Source: a virus. From it: 64,000 nt of DNA. Each line of letters starts with the position of its first letter. Within the stretch, counting starts at the first letter, position 1. The translations under genes were made by a program, and so were the position numbers. Shown in pieces: positions 1 to 6,977 of this stretch. The notes below the pieces were generated by a model. It saw only the letters and a program-made list of their open reading frames with translations. It was not told the origin of the DNA and did not search any database. Location: IMG/VR virus record IMGVR_UViG_3300027782_000027, positions 62,001-126,000 of that record. One strand, written 5' to 3'.

Positions 1-480
1 TCGTCAACATCTATACCAACATCTACACCAACTCCAACACCTTCTATAACTCCAACACCTTCTATAACCCCTACTAATACTGTTACGCCAACAAATACAA
101 TTACTCCTACTAACACTCAAACACCAACTAATACTGTTACACCAACAAATACTCAAACACCAACTAATACTGTTACACCAACAAATACAATTACACCAAC
201 AAATACAATTACTCCAACTCAAACACCGACTAATACTGTTACACCAACAAATACTCAAACACCAACACCTACTCAAACTCCTACTAATACACCGACACCT
301 TCAATTACCCCAACTAAAACTGTAACTCCAACGGTAACTCAAACACCTACTAATACTATAACTCCAACACCTTCAATTACTCCAACTAAAACTGTAACTC
401 CAACGGTTACTCAAACACCAACTAATACCACAACTAAAACACCTACACCAACTACTACACCTACACCAACAAGATTACCA
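1..480 (+). repeat. Thr/Pro-coding low-complexity repeat
   Basis: Imperfect tandem units of about 15-24 bases (ACxCCAACxAATACxxTT type) encode [12 protein letters not shown] and TPSIT runs. The repeat lies wholly inside the fibre gene and keeps its frame. A very similar repeat lies in another fibre gene near 40430-40795. Confidence 0.9.
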
Positions 481-1122
481 GCATTAGTTTATGATTTAGA
501 CGCCGCTTATTATTCCGCAATGCCAACTAATGGTTCTGTAGTTTCTGGAACAGGAGCCTATAGTGTTACAGTAACTAATGCAGGAAGTAGTATATCTTGG
601 AACAGTGCAAATGGTGGGGTATTTATTAAATCAAATAATGTTGGTACAGATGCGATATATGGTGGTCCAAACTATGTAACCAGTCAAAGTTACACAGTAT
701 TTATGGCCTATAAACTATCAGCAACATCTCTTGGAAGATTGTTAAACACTCAAAATGAAAGTATTAAGGATTGGTTGATGGGGGCATACAATGGTAATCC
801 AAATACTTTTTATCCAAACTTTAGTGTAAACTTACCATCATCAGGAGCTGATACAGTTTGGCATTTAGATTGGGCAACTTGGGATACGGGGACTAATACA
901 GGTACACTGTATACCTCAACAAATACCGCCCCAACTAATTTCTCATATTCTGCAACTAATGGTGGTGGAGGTGGATTTAACCAAATAAGATTGTTTAGTC
1001 GTTCATCAGGTAGTGAAGTACAAACAGCAAACATAGGATTTGTTAAAGTTTGGGATGGGGTATTATCATTATCCCAAATACAGGCTCAACACGCTTTATA
1101 CAAAACTAGATTTGGATATTAA
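1..1122 (+). CDS. Tail fibre protein, C-terminal part (5' end outside window)
   Basis: The frame is open from the first base of the window and ends at TAA 1120-1122, giving 373 residues of a longer protein. Roughly the first 160 residues are a low-complexity Thr/Pro/Asn linker built from TPTNT-type units. The last ~200 residues form a Gly/Ser/Thr-rich beta domain that resembles a LamG/concanavalin A-like fold (for example LYTSTNTAPTNFSYSATN and IGFVKVWDGVLSLSQIQ), a fold used by phage fibres for sugar binding. The next gene is the portal, so this closes an upstream virion operon. The fold assignment is by pattern only. The ATG at 520 is internal, not the true start. Confidence 0.7.
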   Translation, partial: SSTSIPTSTPTPTPSITPTPSITPTNTVTPTNTITPTNTQTPTNTVTPTNTQTPTNTVTPTNTITPTNTITPTQTPTNTVTPTNTQTPTPTQTPTNTPTPSITPTKTVTPTVTQTPTNTITPTPSITPTKTVTPTVTQTPTNTTTKTPTPTTTPTPTRLPALVYDLDAAYYSAMPTNGSVVSGTGAYSVTVTNAGSSISWNSANGGVFIKSNNVGTDAIYGGPNYVTSQSYTVFMAYKLSATSLGRLLNTQNESIKDWLMGAYNGNPNTFYPNFSVNLPSSGADTVWHLDWATWDTGTNTGTLYTSTNTAPTNFSYSATNGGGGGFNQIRLFSRSSGSEVQTANIGFVKVWDGVLSLSQIQAQHALYKTRFGY

Positions 1123-1176
1123 AAACCATTCTATGTGTCCATCATGTTTTGATTAAACTTTAATTTAATTTAAAAG

Positions 1177-1183
1177 TATTTAT
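1177..1183 (+). promoter_or_regulatory. Putative late promoter (TATTTAT) of the portal gene
   Basis: TATTTAT ends 8 bases before the portal ATG. The same 7-mer sits just upstream of about 19 late transcription units in this window. Confidence 0.6.
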
Positions 1184-1191
1184 ATTTTAGT

Positions 1192-3027
1192 ATGAGTGAA
1201 AATAAACTAACGGTATGGCAACGGTTATCCCAAACATTTGGACCCAATTCTCTTTTGGGGCAGGATTATCCTACGTACAAATATGATAAAAGTGAATTAT
1301 TAAAAACAACCTCTAAGTCTGAATATGATAGAGAAAAACTTCAGGCACAACAAACATATTATTTAGCTAACCAATGGGGTAGAATTGAAAATAATCTATA
1401 TACACAGGCGGTTTATTATGAACCAACTCGTTTATCATCTTTCTACGACTATGAGTCAATGGAATTTACCCCTGAAATTGGTGCCGCTCTTGACATATAC
1501 GCTGAAGAATCTACAACCATTGACCAAAATGGTTTTATGTTACAAATTTATTCTGAATCATCGAGAATTAAATCAATTCTTGGAGATTTGTTTAATAATG
1601 CTTTAGATATTAACACTAACTTACCTATGTGGATAAGAAACACATGTAAGTATGGTGATAATTTTGTATATCTTAAATTAGACCCTGAAAAAGGTATTAT
1701 AGGATGTATGCAATTACCAATCATTGAGATTGAACGATTGGAAGCGGGTATGGGAGCACACTCAACAGACTCAACAACTAATCCTGAAAAGAAACATTTG
1801 AAGTTCAAATGGAAACAAAAGGATTTAGAGTTTAATACTTGGGAAATTGCTCACTTTAGATTACTTGGTGATGATAGAAGACTTCCTTATGGAACTTCTA
1901 TGTTAGAAAAGGCTCGTCGTATTTGGAAACAATTATTGTTATCTGAAGATGCTATGTTAATCTACAGAACATCAAGAGCACCTGAAAGACGTGTATTTAA
2001 AGTATTTGTTGGAAACATGGATGATGCGGATGTTGAACCATATATCCAAAGATTTGCTAATAAGTTTAAGAGAAGTCAAACGGTAGACCATAAGACAGGT
2101 AATGTGGATATGAGATTTAATCAGATGGCTGTTGACCAAGATTATTTCGTTCCAGTTAGAGATACCGCACAAGCAAGTCCTATTGAGACATTGGCGGGAG
2201 CTCAAAACTTATCTGAAATTGCCGACATCGAGTATATCCAAAAGAAATTGTTAACGGCTCTTCGTGTTCCTAAAGCGTTTTTAGGATTTGAAGAAACTGT
2301 TGGTGATGGTAAGAACTTATCATTACAAGATATTCGTTTTGCAAGAACTATTAATAGAATTCAGAAAAATATGATTTCTGAATTAAATAAAATTGCAATC
2401 ATACACCTATTCATTTTAGGTTTTGAAGATGAGATATCAAACTTTAATTTAAGTTTAACAAATCCATCAACTCAAGCTGATTTGATGAAGATTGATGTAT
2501 GGAAAGAAAAAATTCTTCTATATAAAGATATGGTTGCTGACCCTGGTAGTGGTATTGCCGCAGTATCTATGTCATGGGCTAAGAAACATATTCTTGGATT
2601 TTCTGATGAAGAAATTAAACTTGATTTACAACAACAACGTATTGAAAGAGCTGTTGGTGAAGAACTTAAGAAAACTGCTGAGGTAATTACTCATACAGGA
2701 TTATTCGATAATCTTGATAAGTTGTATGGTAAAAAGGAAGGTGAACCTGCTGCTGCACCATCAGAAGGAGGGGCACCACCAGATGGTGGAATGAGTGATT
2801 TTGGAGGTGGTGAAAGTGCTCCACCTGAAGCTCCGGCCTCACCAGCTCCAGCACCACCTGAAGCCGCTCCAACAGTACCTGAAGGGTCGTATACCCGTAA
2901 TTCTGAACTTAATATAATATTAGAAAATACAGGAATGTTAAATGAAGATGAATTAATTGATTTAAATCGTGTTCAAGAATCTTTAGGGGAAATGGGTAAT
3001 CAATTAGATAAACTACTTAAAGGTTGA
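1192..3027 (+). CDS. 20: Portal vertex protein, T4 gp20-like
   Basis: The protein has 611 residues (T4 gp20 about 524). The family core is clear: FTPEIGAALDIYAEEST, GDDRRLPYGTSMLEKARRIW, YRTSRAPERRVFKVFVGN, then SPIETLAGAQNLSEI and FQKKL-type YIQKKLLTALRVPKAFLGFE. The portal forms the dodecameric DNA gate and nucleates prohead assembly. Residues ~520-565 are an added Pro/Ala/Gly-rich segment, followed by a short helical tail. It heads an operon whose gene order matches T4 20-67-68-21-22-23. The start is the ATG 8 bases after a late promoter motif. Confidence 0.96.
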   Translation: MSENKLTVWQRLSQTFGPNSLLGQDYPTYKYDKSELLKTTSKSEYDREKLQAQQTYYLANQWGRIENNLYTQAVYYEPTRLSSFYDYESMEFTPEIGAALDIYAEESTTIDQNGFMLQIYSESSRIKSILGDLFNNALDINTNLPMWIRNTCKYGDNFVYLKLDPEKGIIGCMQLPIIEIERLEAGMGAHSTDSTTNPEKKHLKFKWKQKDLEFNTWEIAHFRLLGDDRRLPYGTSMLEKARRIWKQLLLSEDAMLIYRTSRAPERRVFKVFVGNMDDADVEPYIQRFANKFKRSQTVDHKTGNVDMRFNQMAVDQDYFVPVRDTAQASPIETLAGAQNLSEIADIEYIQKKLLTALRVPKAFLGFEETVGDGKNLSLQDIRFARTINRIQKNMISELNKIAIIHLFILGFEDEISNFNLSLTNPSTQADLMKIDVWKEKILLYKDMVADPGSGIAAVSMSWAKKHILGFSDEEIKLDLQQQRIERAVGEELKKTAEVITHTGLFDNLDKLYGKKEGEPAAAPSEGGAPPDGGMSDFGGGESAPPEAPASPAPAPPEAAPTVPEGSYTRNSELNIILENTGMLNEDELIDLNRVQESLGEMGNQLDKLLKG

Positions 3028-3034
3028 TATTTAT
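3028..3034 (+). promoter_or_regulatory. Putative late promoter (TATTTAT)
   Basis: TATTTAT lies 16 bases before the ATG at 3051 and overlaps the region just after the portal stop codon. Confidence 0.55.
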
Positions 3035-3050
3035 ATAAAAAAATATAAAC

Positions 3051-3761
3051 ATGAGATTCGGATTAATAAAAACATTAGTAGAAAATAAATTAATTGATTC
3101 CTTTGTTAAAGGAACTCTTAAAACTGATATGAGACTTTTTGAAAGAAAATTACTTAAAAATAGTGATTTTTGTAAATTAATGTCGATATATGATAATTTA
3201 AAAGAAAATAAAGAATTAGATAAAGAAACCGCAACTTATTTGGTTGATGATTTATCTAGTGAATTTAGACAAATTAAATTATCTGAGAATACAGTAAGTT
3301 TTATTAAAAGTTGGACTAAAGATATTGTTCTTGAAAACAAATACAAAACAATTGATGAGTTATTTTATGGTGACTTATTAAAACCTGAAAAGAAATCAAT
3401 TGCTAAAAAATCAATTGTTGAGTCTTTAGGTAAAAAACCAATAATTAAAGAAAGTAAAACTCAAAACGTCCCAATTAGTTCAATGTTAAAAGTTGCTAAT
3501 AAGACTGCTGAAAAATATTTAGAAAATTTAACTGAATCTGAAAGAAATTCTGTTAAAGAAATTTTAACTGCTGGTGATGAAAATTTAAAGACAAAATTTA
3601 CTGAATTAAAAGAAACAGCAATTAAAAAAATTGATACTCTTATTTCAGAATCAGATGAAGAATTAACTAAAGTTTTACTAGAAACAAAAGAAAGACTTAC
3701 AAATACAAAACATTCTAAAAAAGAATATATTAAATTAATGAATTTAACTCAAAATTTATAA
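3051..3761 (+). CDS. Uncharacterised protein at the prohead-core (gp67/68) position
   Basis: The product is 236 residues, Lys/Glu/Leu-rich and probably almost all helical, with no recognised domain. It lies between portal and prohead protease, where T4 has the small core proteins gp67 and gp68, so a scaffold-core role is a reasonable positional inference only. The N-terminus MRFGLIKTLVENK contains LVE at residues 9-11, a possible prohead-protease site. The gene has its own late promoter motif and an A-rich leader (AAAAATATAAAC). Its stop overlaps the convergent bS21 gene by 6 bases. Confidence 0.6.
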   Translation: MRFGLIKTLVENKLIDSFVKGTLKTDMRLFERKLLKNSDFCKLMSIYDNLKENKELDKETATYLVDDLSSEFRQIKLSENTVSFIKSWTKDIVLENKYKTIDELFYGDLLKPEKKSIAKKSIVESLGKKPIIKESKTQNVPISSMLKVANKTAEKYLENLTESERNSVKEILTAGDENLKTKFTELKETAIKKIDTLISESDEELTKVLLETKERLTNTKHSKKEYIKLMNLTQNL

Positions 3762-3941
3762 TTCAGTATTTTTTGAATTTTTATAAATAGCATTATTTAA
3801 AATCTGACGTTTCATGTCAGATTTTTTTTTATACTCTTTCCTGTCTTGTAATTCTTTTATCATTTTAGTTTTTAAAACTTTTGATTTGAATTTTTTAAGG
3901 GATTTTTCTATATCCCCTTTATCAACTGTGATAATTAACAT
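3756..3941 (-). CDS. rpsU: Ribosomal protein bS21 homologue
   Basis: The product has 61 residues and begins MLIITVDKGDIEKSLKKFK, the Bacteroidota bS21 pattern (MLIIPVKxGExIexALKkfKrK), continuing with KTKMIKELQDRKEY and ending in QILNNAIYKNSKNTEL. bS21 binds the small ribosomal subunit at the platform near the 3' end of 16S rRNA. The start is chosen at MLII: the open frame runs 33 residues further upstream, but that stretch is hydrophobic and unlike bS21. Tyr53 aligns with the tyrosine reported in Flavobacterium bS21 to contact the anti-Shine-Dalgarno strand (alignment from memory). It is encoded antisense between two head operons. Phage-borne bS21 is known, but its role in infection is not established. 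Confidence 0.85.
   Translation of the reverse strand: MLIITVDKGDIEKSLKKFKSKVLKTKMIKELQDRKEYKKKSDMKRQILNNAIYKNSKNTEL
3799..3830 (+). terminator. Rho-independent terminator inside the bS21 coding region
   Basis: The stem AAAATCTGAC / GTCAGATTTT with a 7-base loop is followed by a run of T on the plus strand. It can end plus-strand transcription from the portal operon. The same bases encode KKSDMKRQIL of bS21 on the minus strand. Confidence 0.8.
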
Positions 3942-3980
3942 TTTTTTGACAACTATGCTTTTGTGTGTTATTATTAATGT

Positions 3981-3987
3981 ATAAATA
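3981..3987 (-). promoter_or_regulatory. Possible late promoter (TATTTAT) of bS21
   Basis: Read on the minus strand, TATTTATAC lies 39 bases before the bS21 ATG, similar to the spacing at the sheath gene. Read on the plus strand it is TATAAATA, exactly the T4 late promoter box, about 24 bases before the ATG at 4012. Orientation is therefore ambiguous. Confidence 0.4.
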
Positions 3988-4011
3988 AACGAAGATATGA
4001 AAAGGTTGTAA

Positions 4012-4476
4012 ATGAAAAAAGGAAAAAGTTGCTCTATCAAAGGGTATAAAAAAATAAAATGTTCTTATGGGACTGTGGATTCTAAAAATTTTAAATCAAT
4101 ATACTTAAACATTCAATCTTGGGTTGAACCCAAATCTATTGAGGACTCTTGGATAAGACTTGTGTCTTACTTTAATAAACAAATAAAAAATACTATTGGG
4201 GATTATATTGATGTGGAATTTTTTTATGACAATTTTATAGTTGATTTAGACTTACGAACTTCAGGAATTGCATTAAAGAAAAGGTCTTTTATGAATCTTG
4301 AAATTACTTTTTTTATTAAAAAACCTATGGATTTTAAATCTCTTGAAATAAAAAATTCACTTAAAAAAATTGTTAGTTGTTTAGAATCTGATATTTTTAA
4401 CAAATCTAATCATTTTAGTTTTCATTTAAGTAAAAACGATAAAATCAAAAAAGAAAGTAAAATAGAATTTGTATAG
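4012..4476 (+). CDS. Uncharacterised protein
   Basis: The product has 154 residues and no recognised domain. It is basic at the N-terminus (MKKGKSCSIKGYKKIKC) with a predicted mixed alpha/beta middle (DVEFFYDNFIVDLDLR, FMNLEITFFIKK). The gene lies between bS21 (divergent) and the prohead protease, with only 22 bases to the next start. The position suggests a head-assembly or accessory role, but no sequence evidence supports a specific function. Confidence 0.6.
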   Translation: MKKGKSCSIKGYKKIKCSYGTVDSKNFKSIYLNIQSWVEPKSIEDSWIRLVSYFNKQIKNTIGDYIDVEFFYDNFIVDLDLRTSGIALKKRSFMNLEITFFIKKPMDFKSLEIKNSLKKIVSCLESDIFNKSNHFSFHLSKNDKIKKESKIEFV

Positions 4477-4483
4477 TATTTAT
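4477..4483 (+). promoter_or_regulatory. Putative late promoter (TATTTAT) of the prohead protease gene
   Basis: TATTTAT lies 15 bases before the ATG at 4499, followed by CTATAAAAAGGTAAA. This is one of the few leaders with a GGT/AGG element near the start. Confidence 0.55.
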
Positions 4484-4498
4484 CTATAAAAAGGTAAA

Positions 4499-5218
4499 AT
4501 GCAAAATTACAAAATATTAGGTCCAAAAGAGACAGGAAAAGGTATTTTAATTGAGATGGACGCAGGTTATGTTTCTCCAACAGAAAAACATAATCAAACA
4601 TTCTTACAAGAAAGTAAGGATTTTAAAGATTATTCTAAACCATTTGAATTTTATGCCGTTCTACAAAAATATAATACACCGAATAGAAACGGTAGAATAT
4701 ATCCTGAAAGAATTTTAAAAAGAGAGTCCGAAAATTATATAAAGAATTATATCGGTAAAAAAACCTCTTTATCTGAACTTAACCACCCTGAATCTTCATT
4801 AATAGATTTAGATAGAGTATCACATATGATTACAGAGATGTGGTGGGATGGTAATGTTCTATTAGGTAAATTGTTACTTCTAACTTCACCAGGGTTCCAT
4901 GAAAGAGGTATCGTATCAACAAAGGGTGACCAAGCGGCAAACCTATTAAGACTAGGTGTGACGTTAGGTATATCATCAAGAGGGGTAGGTTCCTTAAAAA
5001 AAGTAGGTGAACAAAATGAAGTTCAGGATGATTTTGAATTAATTTGTTTTGACTTGGTGTCATCACCATCAACACCAGGAGCTTATTTATTTACTGAACC
5101 TGATGGAAGATTTGCGTTTGAGGAAAACCTAAAAGAAGAAAATGATATGAAAGCTGCAAGAACAGTTAACAAATCGCTTGATTTAATGGGAAGACTTACC
5201 GATTATTTAGGAAAATAA
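4499..5218 (+). CDS. 21: Prohead core protease, T4 gp21-like
   Basis: The product has 239 residues (T4 gp21 about 212). Conserved blocks include YNTPNRNGRIYPERIL, SELNHPESS with the likely catalytic His96, and GVTLGISSRGVGSL with the catalytic serine in GISSRG (residues 157-162). The enzyme matures the prohead by cutting scaffold, capsid and internal proteins after (L/I)xE. Its presumed substrates are encoded next to it (scaffold, capsid protein) and at several other loci in the window whose N-termini carry matching sites. The downstream small gene starts 6 bases after its stop. Confidence 0.93.
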   Translation: MQNYKILGPKETGKGILIEMDAGYVSPTEKHNQTFLQESKDFKDYSKPFEFYAVLQKYNTPNRNGRIYPERILKRESENYIKNYIGKKTSLSELNHPESSLIDLDRVSHMITEMWWDGNVLLGKLLLLTSPGFHERGIVSTKGDQAANLLRLGVTLGISSRGVGSLKKVGEQNEVQDDFELICFDLVSSPSTPGAYLFTEPDGRFAFEENLKEENDMKAARTVNKSLDLMGRLTDYLGK

Positions 5219-5224
5219 ATAATT

Positions 5225-5440
5225 ATGGAAATGGACGAAAAATACTTTGTGGCTAAAATACAATACGATTTGCCAGATGAGAACACAGGAAAAATTAAAA
5301 AAGTAAGAGAAGAAAAACTTGTAAGAGGTTATTCTGTTACCGATGTTGAAGCTAAAGTTACTGAAGCTTACAAATCATTTAGTTATGATTGGAGAATCAC
5401 TTCAGTAAGTGAAAGTAAAATTGACGAAGTGTTTGAATAA
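5225..5440 (+). CDS. Small DUF4494-like protein
   Basis: The product has 71 residues. The pattern YFVAKIQYDLPDENTGKIKK, then a segment with RGYSVTDVEAKVTEAY and a C-terminal VSESKIDEVFE, recalls the DUF4494 family common in Bacteroidota (KVRYEK...KVTEPYLVDALSFTEAEARI). The function of that family is unknown to me. It is co-transcribed with the protease and followed by a strong terminator, so it is probably a late protein. Confidence 0.65.
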   Translation: MEMDEKYFVAKIQYDLPDENTGKIKKVREEKLVRGYSVTDVEAKVTEAYKSFSYDWRITSVSESKIDEVFE

Positions 5441-5462
5441 TCACAAAGTTTAAAAAAAATTT

Positions 5463-5489
5463 AAAAGGGGACATTTTGTCCCTTTTTTT
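5463..5489 (+). terminator. Rho-independent terminator
   Basis: AAAGGGGACA / TGTCCCTTT with a short T-rich loop, followed by a T run. It ends the portal-protease block. A near copy of the stem lies after the capsid gene. Confidence 0.85.
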
Positions 5490-5531
5490 ATGCCAATTAT
5501 ATTAAAAAACTATTTTTTTAGAATATCGATA

Positions 5532-5538
5532 TATTTAT
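5532..5538 (+). promoter_or_regulatory. Putative late promoter (TATTTAT) of the scaffold-capsid operon
   Basis: TATTTATCAATAAAATAAC lies upstream of the scaffold ATG at 5557. TATTTATCAAT also occurs before the genes at 38290, 48960 and 50954. Confidence 0.65.
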
Positions 5539-5556
5539 CAATAAAATAACGCACAA

Positions 5557-6951
5557 ATGGCAGAAAAAAACTTAGTTGAAGAGGCATTAATCCAAATACA
5601 AAATTTGGAAGAAGCTATCAATGAAAACGCAAAAGAAATACTTCATTCTACAATGAAAGAAGAAATTAGCGAATTAGTAAAAGAGTCTATGAAAAATGAG
5701 GCTGAAGAAGAAGATGAATTTGAAATCGAAGACGAGATTGAATCAGATGATGAATCAGAAGAAGAAGATGAGTCTGAAGAAGACGAATCGGAAGAAGAAG
5801 ACGAAGATTCTGAGGAAGGATTCGATATGATGGATTTATCTGACGAAGGTGACGAAGATGAAAATGAATTTGATGTTCAAGATTTATCTGACGAACCGAT
5901 GTCGACAGTTCTTAAAGCATTCAAACAAATGAAACCAACTGATTCTTTTGAAATCAAGAAAGAAGGTGATTTTATTCATTTAAAAGATGAAGAAGATGAA
6001 TACCTTATTCAAAACGGTTCAGAAGACGATGAGTTTGGTGAATTTGGTGAATCTCAAGAAGAAGAAACTGAAGAAATGGTTTATGAAATCGAAATGGATT
6101 CACTTGAAGAAGAAGAAACTGAAGAAATGGTTTACGAAATCGAAATGGATTCTAACGACTTTTCATTTGATGATGATGAAGAAGAAGAAGAATCTAAAGA
6201 AGAAGATTTCTATATGGAAGAAGAAATGAATCCTGTTATGGAAACATTTAAAGCAAAATTAGGTAACGGAGCCGCTAAAGTAGGTAATGCTAAAACAGCA
6301 TCTACTTTTAAGAAAACAAAAGGTGGTTTTAACGAAAAGAAAAAAGCCGTTAATCCAACTGCTCACACAGGAAAACCTAAATTTGAATTTAAAGAAGGTG
6401 ATGTGTTTGAAATGCCAAGTCAACGTGCTGAGAAATTCACTAAGGAAGAAGCTAAAGAAGCTGCACGTACTTATGGATTCGGTTCTAAAAAAGGACGTGG
6501 TTTGAGAAAAGCAATTACACCTAACAGAAATCTTACTTTTGAAAACCATGAAATCATGGAAGAAGTTGAAATGTTGAGAGCTAAAAATGAAGAGTATAGA
6601 AAAGCTTTAAATATGTTTAGAGATAAACTTAATGAAGTTGCGATATTCAATTCTAATCTTGCTTACGCTACAAGATTGTTCACAGAACATTCTACATCAA
6701 AACAAGAAAAAATTAACATTTTAAGAAGATTTGATTCAGCGGAATCCCTTAAAGAGTCTAAAGCCCTTTATAAAAATATCAAAGACGAATTATATATTGA
6801 CAACAATAAGAAATTCGTTAATGAGTCAATCGAAAGAGTTATTGAAAAAACTCCACAGTCAGGTTCAGCAGTTAATCTGATTGAATCTAAGACTTACGAG
6901 AATCCACAATTCTTGAGAATGAAAGACATTATGTCAAAAATAATAAAATAA
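5557..6951 (+). CDS. 22: Prohead scaffolding core protein, T4 gp22-like
   Basis: The product has 464 residues (T4 gp22 about 270). Residues ~45-110 and ~145-230 are extremely rich in Glu/Asp, residues ~235-320 are Lys-rich, and the C-terminal ~130 residues look helical and end in NPQFLRMKDIMSKIIK. The assignment rests on position directly between gp21- and gp23-like genes and on scaffold-like composition. Many LxE/IxE triplets fit destruction by the protease. It contains a 17-residue tandem duplication. The gene is expressed from its own late promoter and is followed 26 bases later by the capsid gene. Confidence 0.85.
   Translation: MAEKNLVEEALIQIQNLEEAINENAKEILHSTMKEEISELVKESMKNEAEEEDEFEIEDEIESDDESEEEDESEEDESEEEDEDSEEGFDMMDLSDEGDEDENEFDVQDLSDEPMSTVLKAFKQMKPTDSFEIKKEGDFIHLKDEEDEYLIQNGSEDDEFGEFGESQEEETEEMVYEIEMDSLEEEETEEMVYEIEMDSNDFSFDDDEEEEESKEEDFYMEEEMNPVMETFKAKLGNGAAKVGNAKTASTFKKTKGGFNEKKKAVNPTAHTGKPKFEFKEGDVFEMPSQRAEKFTKEEAKEAARTYGFGSKKGRGLRKAITPNRNLTFENHEIMEEVEMLRAKNEEYRKALNMFRDKLNEVAIFNSNLAYATRLFTEHSTSKQEKINILRRFDSAESLKESKALYKNIKDELYIDNNKKFVNESIERVIEKTPQSGSAVNLIESKTYENPQFLRMKDIMSKIIK
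6058..6153 (+). repeat. In-frame tandem duplication in the scaffold gene
   Basis: A 51-base unit encoding EEETEEMVYEIEMDSLE is followed by a second, almost identical copy of its first 45 bases. The copies differ by only a base or two (TTTATGAA versus TTTACGAA), so the duplication looks recent. Confidence 0.9.
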
Positions 6952-6977
6952 ACTTAAAAATAAAAAACCTATAAAAA

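Noticed and set aside
4-276. Minus-strand Cys/Trp/Ser-rich open frame opposite the Thr/Pro repeat (also 40501-40698)
   Set aside because: It is the mirror image of a coding repeat. The composition is extreme, there is no promoter or leader, and the opposite frame clearly encodes the fibre linker.
1-480. Repeat array that could be taken for a CRISPR or iteron array
   Set aside because: Units vary in length, have no unique spacers, keep a continuous reading frame and encode a Thr/Pro linker.
3980-3987. Exact T4 late box TATAAATA on the plus strand before 4012
   Set aside because: No other late gene here uses that orientation on its coding strand; the minus-strand reading TATTTAT before bS21 fits the window-wide pattern better.
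3942-4040. N-terminal 33-residue extension of the bS21 frame
   Set aside because: Hydrophobic, A/T-driven sequence crossing the divergent promoter; bS21 proteins begin at MLII, and the start at 3941 gives the normal length.
5987-6229. Lys-rich open frame in the scaffold gene
   Set aside because: A shifted frame of the Glu-codon-rich acidic region; the main frame is long, intact and has a clear promoter.
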